Source of the DNA: Isosphaera pallida ATCC 43644
Lineage (GTDB): Bacteria; Planctomycetota; Planctomycetia; Isosphaerales; Isosphaeraceae
Assembly: GCF_000186345.1 (NCBI RefSeq)
Contig: NC_014962.1
Coordinates: 3,996,450 to 4,060,449 of the forward strand
DNA: 64,000 nt
Direction of reading: 5' to 3'
The position numbers and the translations under genes were made by a program. Below, in pieces: positions 18,734 to 27,157 of this stretch. Within the stretch, counting starts at the first letter, position 1. Each line of letters begins with the position of its first letter. The notes beneath the pieces are model-generated. The model was not told the origin of the DNA. It searched no databases and worked only from the letters and a program-made list of their open reading frames with translations.

Positions 18734-21700
18734 ATGATGGCCCACCCCGCGATTGCCACGCAACCCAAGTCTGTCTTGTCCTCGTCTTCTCCGGTGAGTC
18801 GTTTCACCGCCTCGGCGTCGCCAGCCCAACGGCGGTTGGAGCAACGGCTCCGCGAAGAGACCCGATGCGAAGTGCGGTTCGATCCCGCGGCGCGGGGGTT
18901 GTACGCCACCGACGCCAGCCTCTATCAGATCGAGCCGGTAGGGGTCGTATTGCCTCGGAGTCGGGCCGATGTCGCCGGTGCCGTGCGGATTGCCTACGAG
19001 GAGGGGGTCGCAGTGTTGCCTCGGGGTGGGGCGACCTCGCTTTCGGGTCAGACGATCGGCCGGGCGCTCATTCTCGATTGCTCCAAATACCTGCGTCGCA
19101 TCGGCGTGATCGACCGGGAGCGGAGGACCGTCGAGGTGGAAACCGGCCTGGTGCTGGATCATCTCAACGCCCATTTGGAGCCTCTGGGCTTGATGTTCGG
19201 TCCTGACGTCTCGACCTCCGACCGAGCCACGATCGGCGGCATGATCGGCAACAACTCCGCCGGGGCGCGGTCGCTCAAGTACGGCAAAATGGTCGATCAT
19301 GTCGAAACCCTTCAAGTCGTGCTGGATGACGGCACCCCCGCGACCTTTGGTCCGCTCGACGAGTCGCAACTGGCGGCCATGATCGCCCGCGACGATCGAG
19401 TGGGACGATTGCATCGGGTGGTCGCCGAGGTGGTCGAGCGAAATCGCGTGGCGATTGAAGCCGCCTTCCCCCGCATTCTGCGCCGGGTCAGTGGCTACAA
19501 CCTCGACGAGTTCGTGCCGGGGTTGCCGGTTCGACCGGCTGGTTGGCTCGTCGAGCCATTTCGATTCAACCTCGCGCGGCTGATCGTCGGCTCGGAGGGG
19601 ACCTTGGCGGTCGCGGTGGCGGCGACCCTCAAGCTGATGCCCAAGCCCAAGGCTCAGGGTCTGGTCATCCTGTCGTTTGCGACGCTGATCCAGTCGTTGG
19701 AGAGTGTGGGCGAGATTGTCGAGACCGGCCCGGCGTCGGTTGAGCTGGTCGATCGAACCATTCTCGATCTGGCCGCCCGCAACCCGGAATACGCCCGCTA
19801 CCTCACCTTCGTCGAAGGCCGTCCCGAGGCGGTGCTAGCCGCCCAGTTCCACGCCGAGTCGGACGACGAACTGCGACGGATGACTGACCGTTTGGAGCAT
19901 CGCTTCCACGGTCGGGCGGGGGTGCTGGGAGTGCGAGTCAACCTCAAGAGTTCCAGCAAGGATGATTTCTGGAAGGTCCGCAAGGCCGGTCTGTCGCTGC
20001 TCATGGGCATGGTGGGGGACGCCAAGCCGGTCGCCTTCGTGGAGGATACTGCGGTGGACCCCACCCGCCTCCCGGAGTTTTATCGCCGTTTCCAGGCCAT
20101 CCTCCACCGCCACGGCACCGTGGGCTCCTGCTATGGCCACGCCGACGTGGGATGTCTGCACATTCGTCCGGTTCTCAACACCAAAGACCCGCGCGACGTG
20201 GAGAAACTCCGCTCGATCGCCCGCGAGGTCGCCGACCTGGTGGCCGAGTTCGGCGGCGCGATGAGTGGCGAACATGGCGACGGCCTGGCCCGCTCCGGCT
20301 GGAACCAACGGCTCTTCGGTCCCACGGTCTACGCCGCGTTTCAGACGGTCAAACAGGCGTTCGACCCGCTCAACCGGCTCAACCCCGGCAAAGTCGTCGC
20401 TCAACCCGATCCGGGGGCCGATCTTCGCCAGGGGCCGGATTACCACGTCGTCGAACCGGCCCATCTCATGTTCGACTATACCGATCAGGGCGGCTTCGCC
20501 CGCGCAGTCGAGATGTGTTCGGGCGTGGGGGTATGTCGCAAGACCGATGGCGGCACCATGTGCCCAAGCTACATGGTGACCCGCGACGAGGACCACTCGA
20601 CCCGCGGCCGTGCCAATTTGCTGCGGTTGGTGCTCTCCGGCGCGTTGCCCGCCGACGGCCTGGCCTCAGACGATCTCGACGCGGCGCTTGATCTTTGCCT
20701 GGGCTGCAAGGCGTGCAAAACTGAATGTCCCTCCAATGTCGATCTCGCCAAGCTCAAGGCCGAAACCCTCTATCAACGCTATCAGGTCAAGCCGCCCAAG
20801 CTTGGGGCTCGGCTGATGGCCCGGTTACACGAGTGGTATCCCCTGGCCTCGGCGTTGGCTCCGATTGTCAACTCCGCCGCTCGTCTCAAGATGACTCGCC
20901 GCCTCAACGAGTGGTTGCTGCAGATTGACCATCGCCGAGTCTTGCCCGCCTTTGTCACGCCTGGTCGGACCTTCCGCGCCTGGTTCGCTCGTCATCGGCG
21001 CGAGCTCGACCAAACCCAAGAGGGAGGAACCGCCCGGATTCCCCAGGGCAAGGTAATCCTGCTGGACGACTGCTTCACCAATTGGCACACCCCCAGCGTG
21101 GGGATCGCGGCGGTTCGGCTGCTGGAGGCGGCAGGCTACCAGGTGGAACTGGCCGGAATCCCCTGTTGCGGACGCCCCGCCGTCTCCAAAGGGTTGCTCG
21201 ACGTGGCCAAACGGTTGGCCGAGGTCGCCGTCGATCGTCTAGAACCCCGCGTCGCCGACGGCACCCCCATCCTCGGTTGCGAACCCAGCTGCCTGGCAAC
21301 CCTGGCCGACGAATTCCGCGACTTCAAAATCGGTCCCCGCGCGTTGACCGTGGCTCAGGCCGCCCGGATGGCTGACGCCTTCCTCGCCGATCCCTCATGC
21401 GTCCCCGTCTTGCCGCTCCGCGCTCCAGAAGCGGGCGAAGCGACCACAATTCACCTTCATGGTCACTGCCAGCAAAAGGCGCTTTGGGGCAACGCGGCCA
21501 GTCTAACCGCGCTCAAACGCGTCCCTGGCGTGCGGGTCGAAGCGCTTGACTCGGGATGCTGCGGCATGGCCGGGTCGTTTGGCTACGAGGTGGGCCACTA
21601 TGAACTCAGCCGCGCGCTGGCCGATCGGGTGTTGCTGCCCGCCGTGACCCGCGCGGCCCAATCGTCCGAAATCGAAGTGGTGGCCCCCGGCTTTTCCTGC

Positions 21701-21793
21701 CGCAGTCAAATCAAGGATTTCCACGGCCAAGCGCCTCGACATCCGTTGGAATGGCTGGCTAGTCGCCTGGAATCCCCCTCGACCTCGACCTAG
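18734..21793 (+). CDS. FAD-linked oxidase fused to Fe-S/CCG domains (D-lactate dehydrogenase-like)
   Basis: Single-chain fusion of a GlcD/Dld-type flavoprotein with a GlpC/GlcF-type iron-sulfur subunit, like the large D-lactate or 2-hydroxyacid dehydrogenases that feed electrons to the respiratory chain at the inner face of the membrane. The 1019 residues run as follows. A PCMH-type FAD domain carries PRGGATSLSGQ near 97 and GGMIGNNSAGARS. An FAD-linked oxidase C-terminal domain contains GSCYGHADVGCLH and SGEHGDGLARS. Two 4Fe-4S clusters follow near 594 (CSGVGVCRK...MCPSY) and 655 (CLGCKACKTECP). Two CCG domains are near 809 (GIPCCGRP) and 941 (SGCCGMAGSFG). The start is the first of two adjacent ATGs at 18734. 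Its stop overlaps the stop of the converging gene by four bases. The substrate is inferred, not shown. Confidence 0.9.
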   Translation: MMAHPAIATQPKSVLSSSSPVSRFTASASPAQRRLEQRLREETRCEVRFDPAARGLYATDASLYQIEPVGVVLPRSRADVAGAVRIAYEEGVAVLPRGGATSLSGQTIGRALILDCSKYLRRIGVIDRERRTVEVETGLVLDHLNAHLEPLGLMFGPDVSTSDRATIGGMIGNNSAGARSLKYGKMVDHVETLQVVLDDGTPATFGPLDESQLAAMIARDDRVGRLHRVVAEVVERNRVAIEAAFPRILRRVSGYNLDEFVPGLPVRPAGWLVEPFRFNLARLIVGSEGTLAVAVAATLKLMPKPKAQGLVILSFATLIQSLESVGEIVETGPASVELVDRTILDLAARNPEYARYLTFVEGRPEAVLAAQFHAESDDELRRMTDRLEHRFHGRAGVLGVRVNLKSSSKDDFWKVRKAGLSLLMGMVGDAKPVAFVEDTAVDPTRLPEFYRRFQAILHRHGTVGSCYGHADVGCLHIRPVLNTKDPRDVEKLRSIAREVADLVAEFGGAMSGEHGDGLARSGWNQRLFGPTVYAAFQTVKQAFDPLNRLNPGKVVAQPDPGADLRQGPDYHVVEPAHLMFDYTDQGGFARAVEMCSGVGVCRKTDGGTMCPSYMVTRDEDHSTRGRANLLRLVLSGALPADGLASDDLDAALDLCLGCKACKTECPSNVDLAKLKAETLYQRYQVKPPKLGARLMARLHEWYPLASALAPIVNSAARLKMTRRLNEWLLQIDHRRVLPAFVTPGRTFRAWFARHRRELDQTQEGGTARIPQGKVILLDDCFTNWHTPSVGIAAVRLLEAAGYQVELAGIPCCGRPAVSKGLLDVAKRLAEVAVDRLEPRVADGTPILGCEPSCLATLADEFRDFKIGPRALTVAQAARMADAFLADPSCVPVLPLRAPEAGEATTIHLHGHCQQKALWGNAASLTALKRVPGVRVEALDSGCCGMAGSFGYEVGHYELSRALADRVLLPAVTRAAQSSEIEVVAPGFSCRSQIKDFHGQAPRHPLEWLASRLESPSTST

Positions 21794-23007
21794 AGCTGAT
21801 GAAGTGACTCGGTTGAGCCAGGCGGTGTCCAGAGGCTCGGTTCCCAGAAGAGCAACTTCGAGTCGCGTCCGATCGAGATCAGGGAATAGGTGTCCTTGGC
21901 AAACCCGACCCCTTGAACCGGTCCCACATGGGCCTGGCGGGAGACCATCGGGGGCTGGGCCAGATCGTCGGCGCGATGGAGTTGGATCAGGCCGTTTTCC
22001 AGACCCAGAACCAATCCAGAGCCCTCCGGCGTGAACTTGAGGGTGGTGACGTTGGCGGGCAACGGTGGCGTGCGACTCAGCACCGCGCCGTCTTCCACGG
22101 CGAAGAGCGTTGCCACAGGGTCACCGCCCGCGGTCTTGTGCGCTAAAACTAATGCTTGCGAGTCGGGGCGGAAGATCAAGCCGTGGATGTTGGCGAGATT
22201 CTCGCTCACGCCCCAACGGGGTTGCGAGGGATCATCCAGGCTCCAGACTTTGAGTTCGCCCAAGGTGACGAAGTTTTCGCCCCGACGCGCTGCTGCCAAG
22301 GCAGCCAACCGACCATCGGTGGTCAAAGCCGCGGCAGAGGGTTCGCCAACCAAACCACGCAACGGAATCTGCTCATCGGTCGAAGGTTGGAGGACTACCC
22401 CAAGCGGTTGAGGCCCAGATGCGTTCTCGCTCCAGACCGTTCCCACCAAGACCACCGGCTTGGGGGATGAGTCGGCCTCGTCGGACGGACGGGTTGCTGG
22501 GGCGATGGCTAGGCACTTGATTTCACTTTTGAAACGCTGTTCATTCAAGATCGCTCCGTCGGCGGTTGCGACCAACCGAACCAGCGTGTTGGGTTGGGAG
22601 GTGGCGGGATCGAATTGAAAATGGGCTAACGCTGCGCCGTTGAAGCGGGGATCGCCAGCCAGCGCGATCAGCAGGTCTTGAGACGAGACCCACGAAGGCC
22701 GCGTGGTGGTTGGCGGTTGCCCCTGGACCATCCAAACGTCGTGCTCCAAACCCACCACCACCGCGCCGTCGGGCCCTACGGTCAGCCCAACCGGCTTGCC
22801 GGAGAACTCGACGCGCGCGGCCACTCCCTGGCTGGGAGCGACGCGCACCAGAGGGGCGACCTCCGATCCAGAGGGCTCACCTAACCGCGGCAAGTCCGCC
22901 GTCCCTTGCCCTACACTGATCTCCGAATCGGTCCTGCCGCATCCGGTCAAACCCACGAGGACCAGAATCAACCCGACTCCCTTGGTTCGTCGGTCTATCC
23001 TTTTCAT
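21790..23007 (-). CDS. lipoprotein with WD40-like propeller
   Basis: Probable lipid-anchored beta-propeller protein of unknown role. From ATG 23007 the 405-residue product has a basic n-region (MKRIDRRTKG), a hydrophobic core and a lipobox LTGC, so it should be processed by signal peptidase II. The mature part contains propeller-like blades, the clearest being the last (GPVQGVGFAKDTYSLISIGRDSKLLFWEP), which fits a WD40 blade ending in L-W/F-D-like LLFWE. The frame is open to 23076, but AAAGGA lies 9 bases before 23007 and only this start gives a lipoprotein signal. The last four bases overlap those of the converging FAD/Fe-S gene, with both stops inside a CTAG. Confidence 0.75.
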   Translation of the reverse strand: MKRIDRRTKGVGLILVLVGLTGCGRTDSEISVGQGTADLPRLGEPSGSEVAPLVRVAPSQGVAARVEFSGKPVGLTVGPDGAVVVGLEHDVWMVQGQPPTTTRPSWVSSQDLLIALAGDPRFNGAALAHFQFDPATSQPNTLVRLVATADGAILNEQRFKSEIKCLAIAPATRPSDEADSSPKPVVLVGTVWSENASGPQPLGVVLQPSTDEQIPLRGLVGEPSAAALTTDGRLAALAAARRGENFVTLGELKVWSLDDPSQPRWGVSENLANIHGLIFRPDSQALVLAHKTAGGDPVATLFAVEDGAVLSRTPPLPANVTTLKFTPEGSGLVLGLENGLIQLHRADDLAQPPMVSRQAHVGPVQGVGFAKDTYSLISIGRDSKLLFWEPSLWTPPGSTESLHQL

Positions 23008-23339
23008 TCGGTCATTCCTTTCATGGTCGTGTTGTTCTCCGCGACGATTCGGCTCCCATCTGACAATGCGACACATTCGCTTACGTTGAGATCAAAACAG
23101 ACCCCGTCTTGTTTCCAATCAACATGACAGAATGATCCCAGCGCTATCGGGGTCCAGAGGAACCTCCCGCATTCTGAACTCGTTCGCCTTGATCGATTGA
23201 AACGCAATCGGCCTCCACACTCGATCGCGGTCAATCGCGTCGGGCGGGAGGCCGAATCGACTCGGCAGGGCGTGGAAAGACAGGAGAACCGCGTGGGGTT
23301 CACGTGGCCTCAGCCGTCACACCCAGTTCGGATTCGATT
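23008..23339. other. intergenic region, 332 bases, with a near-palindrome
   Basis: Upstream region of the leftward lipoprotein gene and downstream region of the DUF1559 gene at 23340. The 16-base near-palindrome GCCGAATCGACTCGGC at 23251-23266 matches its own reverse complement at 14 positions and could be an operator or weak terminator. No gene seen. Confidence 0.35.
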
Positions 23340-24461
23340 TTAGAGAGCGCTAGCGTCCACCACGTCGCCCTGGTCGCGGGTGCCCAGCGCCCAGAAGGGC
23401 AGCAGAGCCATCGAGGTCTTGATGAATCGCACCGAGCCGTCGGCGAAGCAGGCGTTGCCGCCGCCGGCGTGGTAGCTGGACATGTTCCACATGCCGGGGG
23501 TATCCCAGTCGCCTTGTCCCCAGGTGTTGATATTGCAGTTGGGGAACGGCGAGTTGGGCGGCAGCAGGATCGTGCCCATCGTGCGTCCCGGCATCCCAGT
23601 AGCCCATTGCTCGCCGATCCAGGAACGGTTCAGGTTGCCATTGCCCAGGCTGGGCTGGTACTGCGCGGCGCAAATCTGAATCCATTGCTGGAACGGTTGC
23701 CCACCCGCGGGCATGTTCAGCAACGGCGAACCCCAACTCGCTCCAGGCGGGAAGGTCCCTTGGATGTTGATGACGTCTTGGATCGAGAGACGATTCGGAT
23801 TGAAGTCGCCAATCCGCCATTCGGCGAAGGCGATGGTATTGGAAGTGCCGTCGGTAACCCCCGCGACCGTGACCGGCTGACCACCGTGGTTAAACAGGCC
23901 ATTAGGACGGCTGGCCGTCAGGTTGCCGTCGAACAACATGCTCGCGCCCATCGAGGAAAAATAACTCAGACCAGGACGGGGACGTCCATAAAAGGTACCC
24001 ACGATCTCCGGTGTCGATGGACAGATGAACGACTGAATCCGAGTGGTGATGCCGGTAGTTAGCGCGATGGGACCAAACTCCAGGGGACCTTGGGTAGCTA
24101 CCATGAAGTTCAGGGTGTTGTACAACGCGCTCTGTTCCAGATAGGGCAACATCATCGAGTGGGCGCTCCAGGAACCCCAGGGGGAGCCGCTGATGCCGCC
24201 AATCAGGTCGGCCGGATTGTCCCGACGACGACCAGGGCTGCCGCCCATCGGATAGCTGCCGTGAGTCGATTCGTAGTTGGCCAAAGCCAGACCCAGCTGC
24301 TTGAGGTTGTTGACGCACTGACTGCGGCGAGCCGCCTCGCGGGCAGCCTGAACCGCGGGCAGCAGGAGCGCAATCAACACGGCGATGATCGCAATGACGA
24401 CCAGAAGTTCGATCAGGGTGAATCCCCGGCGCGAACGTTGGTTGAGGTCATGGAAAGGCAT
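23340..24461 (-). CDS. DUF1559 protein with type IV pilin-like N-terminus
   Basis: Member of the planctomycete-expanded DUF1559 family. The 373-residue product begins with a prepilin-type leader: [12 protein letters not shown], with cleavage expected after the Gly before FTLIE, followed by a hydrophobic helix ending [17 protein letters not shown]. It should therefore be processed by a prepilin peptidase and lie in the periplasm anchored by that helix. The DUF1559 body has the [21 protein letters not shown] segment and the C-terminal H-x-GG-x-N...[10 protein letters not shown] signature. The frame is open to 24620, but ATG 24461 follows AGAGGG and gives the compact leader. The upstream leader is unusually pyrimidine-rich on this strand. 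A small lipoprotein gene lies directly upstream. Function of the family is unknown. Confidence 0.92.
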   Translation of the reverse strand: MPFHDLNQRSRRGFTLIELLVVIAIIAVLIALLLPAVQAAREAARRSQCVNNLKQLGLALANYESTHGSYPMGGSPGRRRDNPADLIGGISGSPWGSWSAHSMMLPYLEQSALYNTLNFMVATQGPLEFGPIALTTGITTRIQSFICPSTPEIVGTFYGRPRPGLSYFSSMGASMLFDGNLTASRPNGLFNHGGQPVTVAGVTDGTSNTIAFAEWRIGDFNPNRLSIQDVINIQGTFPPGASWGSPLLNMPAGGQPFQQWIQICAAQYQPSLGNGNLNRSWIGEQWATGMPGRTMGTILLPPNSPFPNCNINTWGQGDWDTPGMWNMSSYHAGGGNACFADGSVRFIKTSMALLPFWALGTRDQGDVVDASAL

Positions 24462-24477
24462 GAAGTTACCCTCTTGC

Positions 24478-24602
24478 AGAAAGAGAAAGCGAAGAGAGAA
24501 GGAGAAAGGAAGAAAGACGAAACGGGAGAAGGTGTTCGTAAACCTTCCTCGGAAACGGGAAGAAGACCCGAAGAACGGAGAAGAAGAGAGACGAGGAAGG
24601 TG
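24478..24602 (-). promoter_or_regulatory. pyrimidine-rich leader with long inverted repeat
   Basis: On the + strand this stretch is almost all A and G over two blocks (24478-24532 and 24552-24602), so the DUF1559 transcript would have a C/U-rich 5' leader. CCTTCCTCG at 24543-24551 is the reverse complement of CGAGGAAGG at 24592-24600, and CGGG/CCCG pairs inside it. It may be a folded leader or a triplex-prone tract. Its role is unknown. Confidence 0.4.
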
Positions 24603-24702
24603 ATCCCACACCAGCCTCAAGCGGTGGCGGCGACTAGGTGAGGCAACAGACCACTTAGTACATCAACCCTCCCGGGAAATGTTGACGCACAGCGCGGTTG
24701 GG

Positions 24703-24927
24703 TTATTTGGTGTAGAAGTCGGGTAATTGACTGGGACTACCACCACCCTTGGGAGGCGCGGTCCCCGGCGCTCCGGGCTTGGGCGGTTCGGGCGGTGGAG
24801 GCAGTTTTTCCTTGGTCACGTCGTAAACCTGAATGTCTCCCGCAGTCCCGCCGCAACCTAAAAACGAACCAAGACACAGCATGAGCCCCGCCCATGCGAT
24901 CGTCATGGTGGAAACTTTGGGTATCAC
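24703..24927 (-). CDS. small proline-rich lipoprotein
   Basis: Short exported lipoprotein of unknown role, 74 residues from GTG 24927. That start has GAGG six bases upstream and gives a clean signal peptide ending in the lipobox FLGC; an in-frame ATG at 24960 would add 11 residues with no ribosome site. The mature part is about 50 residues, opening with GGTAGDIQVYDVTKEKLPPPPEPPKP and continuing Pro/Gly-rich to the end. It lies 241 bases upstream of, and in the same direction as, the DUF1559 gene, and mirrors the lipoprotein at 25374. The pairing suggests a shared envelope function, which is inference. Confidence 0.65.
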   Translation of the reverse strand: MIPKVSTMTIAWAGLMLCLGSFLGCGGTAGDIQVYDVTKEKLPPPPEPPKPGAPGTAPPKGGGSPSQLPDFYTK

Positions 24928-25373
24928 TGAAAACCTCACTCTCACGAACATAGTGGCCAAACGGACTCGGATTGGATTTGCGAGCCCAATTTCGATGACA
25001 CGATCAGCTCACCACTGACTAGCTCGTAGACCCCACCCGCATCTTAATTTCGGCGTCGGGCAAGGCAAGTCTGGCCAAACCAAAATCCATATCGCTTCGA
25101 CATCAACGACAGGGATCTCTTTCCAATCAGGTCAAGGTAGATCGAGGGTAACAATCCCACACAAAGCGAAACGCGTTGTCTCCAGAAACTCGACGATGGC
25201 GAAGGACTGGGTAACTTGGAACTTTAGCAAGATACGGCACGACTTGAACTTGATCTCCTATCCATCGAATGATGACGCGATTTTTCGGTTTTCGAATCGC
25301 CAAGTGAAGCCCCTCCTTGACTTCGGTGCTACAAGTTAGATTGGCCATTTCCATTTTGTTTTGGAGGCGTGCT
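24928..25373. other. shared divergent regulatory region between lipoprotein/DUF1559 cassettes
   Basis: 446 bases between two outward-facing small lipoprotein genes, with lower G+C than the surroundings. It should hold both promoters. A TTGACT at 25317-25322 resembles a -35 box, but the nearest AT-rich hexamer (25337) is only 14 bases away. No RNA gene or clear large inverted repeat seen. Confidence 0.4.
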
Positions 25374-25604
25374 GTGAATCATCAAATGACGATTCTTCGT
25401 TCAGGTTGGGTCTGCCTGACACTGCTGGTTGGTGGTATGACCCTAGGCTGCTCGGACGGTTCCAATCAAGCCGTTCCAGTCCAATTTCCCGATGTGAAAG
25501 ATTTGCCCAAACCTATCGTCAACGCTCCCTCGAAGTCCGCCAATTTCGACACCACGACACAGAGCCAAGGTGACCCTTCGGATTACACTCGCGTTGAGAA
25601 GTAG
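25374..25604 (+). CDS. small lipoprotein upstream of DUF1559 gene
   Basis: 76-residue lipoprotein starting at GTG 25374, seven bases after GGAGG. The signal peptide has a hydrophobic core WVCLTLLVGGMTLG and lipobox TLGC. The mature segment is about 45 residues, polar, with VQFPDVKDLPKPIVNAPSK, resembling the VYDVTKEKLPPPPEPPK stretch of the lipoprotein at 24703. The frame is open from 25317, but only the GTG start gives a proper signal peptide. It reads in the same direction as the DUF1559 gene 284 bases downstream, with a hairpin in between. Function unknown. Confidence 0.68.
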   Translation: MNHQMTILRSGWVCLTLLVGGMTLGCSDGSNQAVPVQFPDVKDLPKPIVNAPSKSANFDTTTQSQGDPSDYTRVEK

Positions 25605-25792
25605 GTTTCCATCGTCCGTGACGAGTTTTGGCTGAGAGTTGTACTGGCTCAAGCTCACCCAATGGGATTTTTCTTTTCTCGGAGAGTTGGATCAATCCCA
25701 ACCGAAAAAACGCTCAACCCCCATAGGGTGATGAATGTCTAGGTTAGGTTTCACTTCCAAACTCACCCTGTTGGGAACACTTCACCTCCTAC

Positions 25793-25818
25793 AAGGACTC
25801 CATTCCATCGGAGTCCTT
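25793..25818 (+). terminator. hairpin between lipoprotein and DUF1559 genes
   Basis: AAGGACTCC at 25793-25801 pairs perfectly with GGAGTCCTT at 25810-25818 around an 8-base loop, followed by TCAATT. It could end the lipoprotein transcript partially or act as an attenuator, reducing expression of the DUF1559 gene relative to it. Confidence 0.5.
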
Positions 25819-25888
25819 TCAATTCACACTCAGTCCCCGCTTTGGCGGTGTTTTCATTTCCCGTGCATTCCGAAAGGAATTTTTTTCA

Positions 25889-27016
25889 ATGGCTCAAAGC
25901 TCTCCGAGTGGTGGATTCGTCCGCCGTGGTTTCACGCTCATTGAGCTCTTGGTCGTCATTGCGATCATCGCGGTGTTGATCGCGCTCCTGCTGCCCGCGG
26001 TTCAGGCTGCCCGCGAGGCGGCTCGCCGCAGTCAGTGCGTCAACAACCTCAAGCAGATCGGTCTGGCTATCGCCAACTACGAATCGACCCACAGCTGCTA
26101 TCCCGGCGCGTATCGGGCGTCGCGTGTCGCTGGCGGTAATATTGGACTGGGTGGCGCTTGGGGCAGCTGGAGTCCGCACTCGATGCTTTTGCCCTACTTG
26201 GAGCAAACCGCGATCTACGCGGCACTTAACTTCAACTTCATTAACCAGGGTGACAACACAGGTGCCTCCTACGGTTTCGTGGGTGTCAACTCAACCGGCA
26301 TCCGCTCGCGGGTGGCGACGTTCAACTGCCCCTCCTCACCATTGCCGGGAAACAACAACTTTTTTGGCGTTCAGGCTCCCGGCAACAACTATTTCGCCTG
26401 CGTTGGCTCCAGCACCAACTTCAACGGTTTGTTGAGTGCGAGTGGTCGGCCTAACGGGGTTTTCCGTTACGAGGGTGGAGCCATCGGCATCCGCGACGTG
26501 ACCGACGGCACCGCCAACACGCTGTTTTACAGCGAATGGCGAACCGGCGACTTTGACGTGAATCGTCTGTCGCCTCAGGACGTGGTAAATATTGGCAACG
26601 TCTTTATCGGCGGCGGCGGTCAGGACAGCCCGCTGGCCAACATGCCGTTAGGGGCAACCGCGCTCGTGACCTACTCGCAAATTTGCGCAACGTCGCTTGC
26701 TATCGGCTCGACCGCCGCTCCGCGTGGCAACCGTTCCTGGATCGGTGAGCAGTGGGCCACCGGCATTTTTGGACGCACTCTGGGTAATGTCCTGTTCCCG
26801 CCCAACACCGCCATCCCCAACTGTATGTCGTGCGCTGGTTGCGGCGACTTTGACGGTCCGGGCATCTTCGGCATGTCTAGCAACCATCCCGGCGGAGCCA
26901 ACGCATTGTTTGGAGATGGTTCGGTGCGGTTCCTCAAGAACACGCTGGCGCTACCGATCGTCTGGTCACTTGGTTCGCGCGACCAAGGTGAAGTTGTCTC
27001 CGCTGACTCCCTGTAA
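25889..27016 (+). CDS. DUF1559 protein with type IV pilin-like N-terminus
   Basis: Second DUF1559 protein of the window, 375 residues, a paralogue of the one at 23340. It shares the prepilin leader [12 protein letters not shown] at residues 12-23, the helix ending [34 protein letters not shown], and the C-terminal [15 protein letters not shown]...[15 protein letters not shown] 25889 has AAAGGA upstream, with a short T-rich spacer. The middle region, where the two paralogues differ most, contains a CMSCAGC cysteine group near residue 311 that the other lacks. It is expected in the periplasm after prepilin-peptidase processing. A T-tailed terminator follows at 27069. Confidence 0.92.
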   Translation: MAQSSPSGGFVRRGFTLIELLVVIAIIAVLIALLLPAVQAAREAARRSQCVNNLKQIGLAIANYESTHSCYPGAYRASRVAGGNIGLGGAWGSWSPHSMLLPYLEQTAIYAALNFNFINQGDNTGASYGFVGVNSTGIRSRVATFNCPSSPLPGNNNFFGVQAPGNNYFACVGSSTNFNGLLSASGRPNGVFRYEGGAIGIRDVTDGTANTLFYSEWRTGDFDVNRLSPQDVVNIGNVFIGGGGQDSPLANMPLGATALVTYSQICATSLAIGSTAAPRGNRSWIGEQWATGIFGRTLGNVLFPPNTAIPNCMSCAGCGDFDGPGIFGMSSNHPGGANALFGDGSVRFLKNTLALPIVWSLGSRDQGEVVSADSL

Positions 27017-27068
27017 GTTGTCTGACTTTGATTTGATTGAACGGAACTTGTTGATCGCCTTCTCCCTT

Positions 27069-27117
27069 CCGCGTCGGAACGTTCCTCGCTTGGGGCGTTT
27101 TGACGCGGTTTATTTTT
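27069..27117 (+). terminator. intrinsic terminator after DUF1559 gene
   Basis: CCGCGTC at 27069-27075 pairs with GACGCGG at 27102-27108, and TTTATTTTT follows at 27109-27117. The loop holds the 10-base palindrome GGAACGTTCC (27076-27085). This is the best rho-independent terminator in the window and separates two converging genes. Confidence 0.6.
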
Positions 27118-27157
27118 CATCACGTACGCGACGATCGCATTCCTTGCCACTTTTCCT

